Virus record (IMG/VR): IMGVR_UViG_3300035670_000275
Location: 1 to 53,943 of that record
From: a virus
Direction: 5' to 3' (one strand)
Length of the DNA: 53,943 nucleotides
The stretch's first letter is position 1, and each line of letters starts with the position of its first letter. Both the position numbers and the translations under genes were made by a program. The notes under the pieces were generated by a model. The model saw nothing but the letters and a program-made list of their open reading frames with translations, was not told the DNA's origin and did no database searches. Positions 53,306 through 53,943 of this stretch are shown in pieces.

Positions 53306-53943
53306 TTAGTCTTCTGCGGCGATCTTCTCAAAGTAAGACATAACGTCTTCATCGTCATCCATTGCTGGTTTAGCCGATGCCTTTGGAGTAAACGCTGGTG
53401 CAGCTTTCGCTGGCTCAGGTGCTTCCATAGAAGCTGGTTCATCTTTGGCCAATTCTGCAGCAGACTTAGCATTGAACCCATCACCAGAAAGAACTTCATC
53501 CAACTTCTTCTTCAGATCAGCGTAAGACTTGAAGTTCTTACGATCTAAGAACTCAGCCAACTTATATTGAGCTTGAGCAACTTCAACAATCTTGTCGTCG
53601 TCACCTAGAGCAACTGGGTCAGAGAATACTGACTCATCATAGTTAGTGAAGCCGTCCTTCTTACGCATACGCAGTTTGAAGTTAGCACCTTCCCAGAAGT
53701 CAAACACGTTGACTGGTTTCTCATCTTCAAAAGTTGGGCGAGCCTTATCCATGATTTTATCAAAGATCTTCTTACCAAACTTGAACAAGAATACCTTACC
53801 CTCATTCTCTGGGTGTTTCGGATCAGAAACAACTAGAATGTTGGCGATGTAAGACAGACGACGCTTTTGGTTTTGCGCAATCTTCTTGTTAGCTTCAACG
53901 CCAGAGTTCCAGAGTTGAGTGTTTAGTTCGCTAACAGGGTCTT
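53306..53943 (-). CDS. 32: Single-strand DNA-binding protein gp32 (partial, N-terminus outside)
   Basis: The window holds the C-terminal 211 residues. SYIANILVVSDPKHPENEGK, then KFGKKIFDKIMDK and FWEGANFKLRMRKKDGFTNY, match T4 gp32 closely. The protein ends in an acidic, Ala/Pro-rich tail (MDDDEDVMSYFEKIAAED), the usual protein-interaction tail. At the position of the T4 zinc motif C-P-V-C, this protein has D-P-V-S, so two of the zinc ligands are replaced. gp32 coats ssDNA in replication, recombination and repair. It is the only non-virion gene here and is transcribed toward gp29. Confidence 0.95.
   Translation of the reverse strand, partial: DPVSELNTQLWNSGVEANKKIAQNQKRRLSYIANILVVSDPKHPENEGKVFLFKFGKKIFDKIMDKARPTFEDEKPVNVFDFWEGANFKLRMRKKDGFTNYDESVFSDPVALGDDDKIVEVAQAQYKLAEFLDRKNFKSYADLKKKLDEVLSGDGFNAKSAAELAKDEPASMEAPEPAKAAPAFTPKASAKPAMDDDEDVMSYFEKIAAED

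Noticed and set aside
1-53943. tRNA genes, CRISPR arrays, insertion sequences or attachment sites
   Set aside because: No cloverleaf, regularly spaced repeat, transposase or integrase was seen by eye; the gaps are too short to hold most of them.

Overview
The window is the virion-structure half of a T4-like contractile-tailed phage (myovirus). Nearly every gene is densely packed, many start and stop codons overlap (TAATG or ATGA), and the gene order is largely that of T4: 48-53-27-5-PAAR-25-6-7-8-...-13-14-15-17-18-19-20-67-68-21. Proteins of the DUF4815, GxGYT-repeat and S74/G2-fibre types, a single-strand DNA-binding protein (gp32) without the CxxC zinc pair, and the AT-rich sequence point to the T4-like phages of aquatic or marine bacteria rather than enteric T-evens. 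No host gene or tRNA is visible, so the host is unknown.

Layout. Positions 1-48,210 are read on the minus strand. From right to left they encode the tail-tube cap and baseplate (gp48, gp53, gp27, gp5, PAAR tip, gp25, gp6, a short gp7, a repeat-rich gp8), a 2,392-residue DUF4815-type protein, a fibre with a G2-like end, a nine-gene modification cassette, an S74 fibre and a tandem triplet of fibre-tip-like genes. Then come neck proteins gp13-gp14, a fibre-like protein, gp15, large terminase gp17, sheath gp18, tube gp19, portal gp20, core proteins gp67/gp68 and prohead protease gp21 (cut by the window edge). Positions 48,253-53,256 are on the plus strand: gp4, a conserved unknown, gp54-like tube initiator, small terminase gp16, tail-assembly chaperone gp26 with a -1 frameshift extension, and tape measure gp29. 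A hairpin terminator separates this block from gp32, on the minus strand at the right edge.

The most unusual part is 15,474-24,007. Nine overlapping genes sit between two fibre genes: a radical SAM/SPASM enzyme, a 194-residue protein ending in three Cys-His-x-Ser units, three proteins I do not recognise (two of them paralogs), a second radical SAM/SPASM enzyme, a B12-type radical SAM enzyme and two paralogous aspartyl/asparaginyl-hydroxylase-like 2-oxoglutarate oxygenases. The layout is that of a ribosomally made, post-translationally modified peptide (RiPP) pathway: maturase directly upstream of a precursor with a short repeated Cys/His/Ser tail. Its setting inside a fibre locus suggests that the modified product is part of the virion or acts on its fibres. 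That function is inference.

Other notable points: a baseplate hub lysozyme (gp5) carrying both a GH19-type glycosidase and an M15-type peptidase; a sheath protein enlarged by about 340 residues of GxGYT repeats shared with three other virion proteins; gp16 displaced about 42 kb from gp17 and onto the other strand; and a near-canonical slippery site joining gp26 to its extension.
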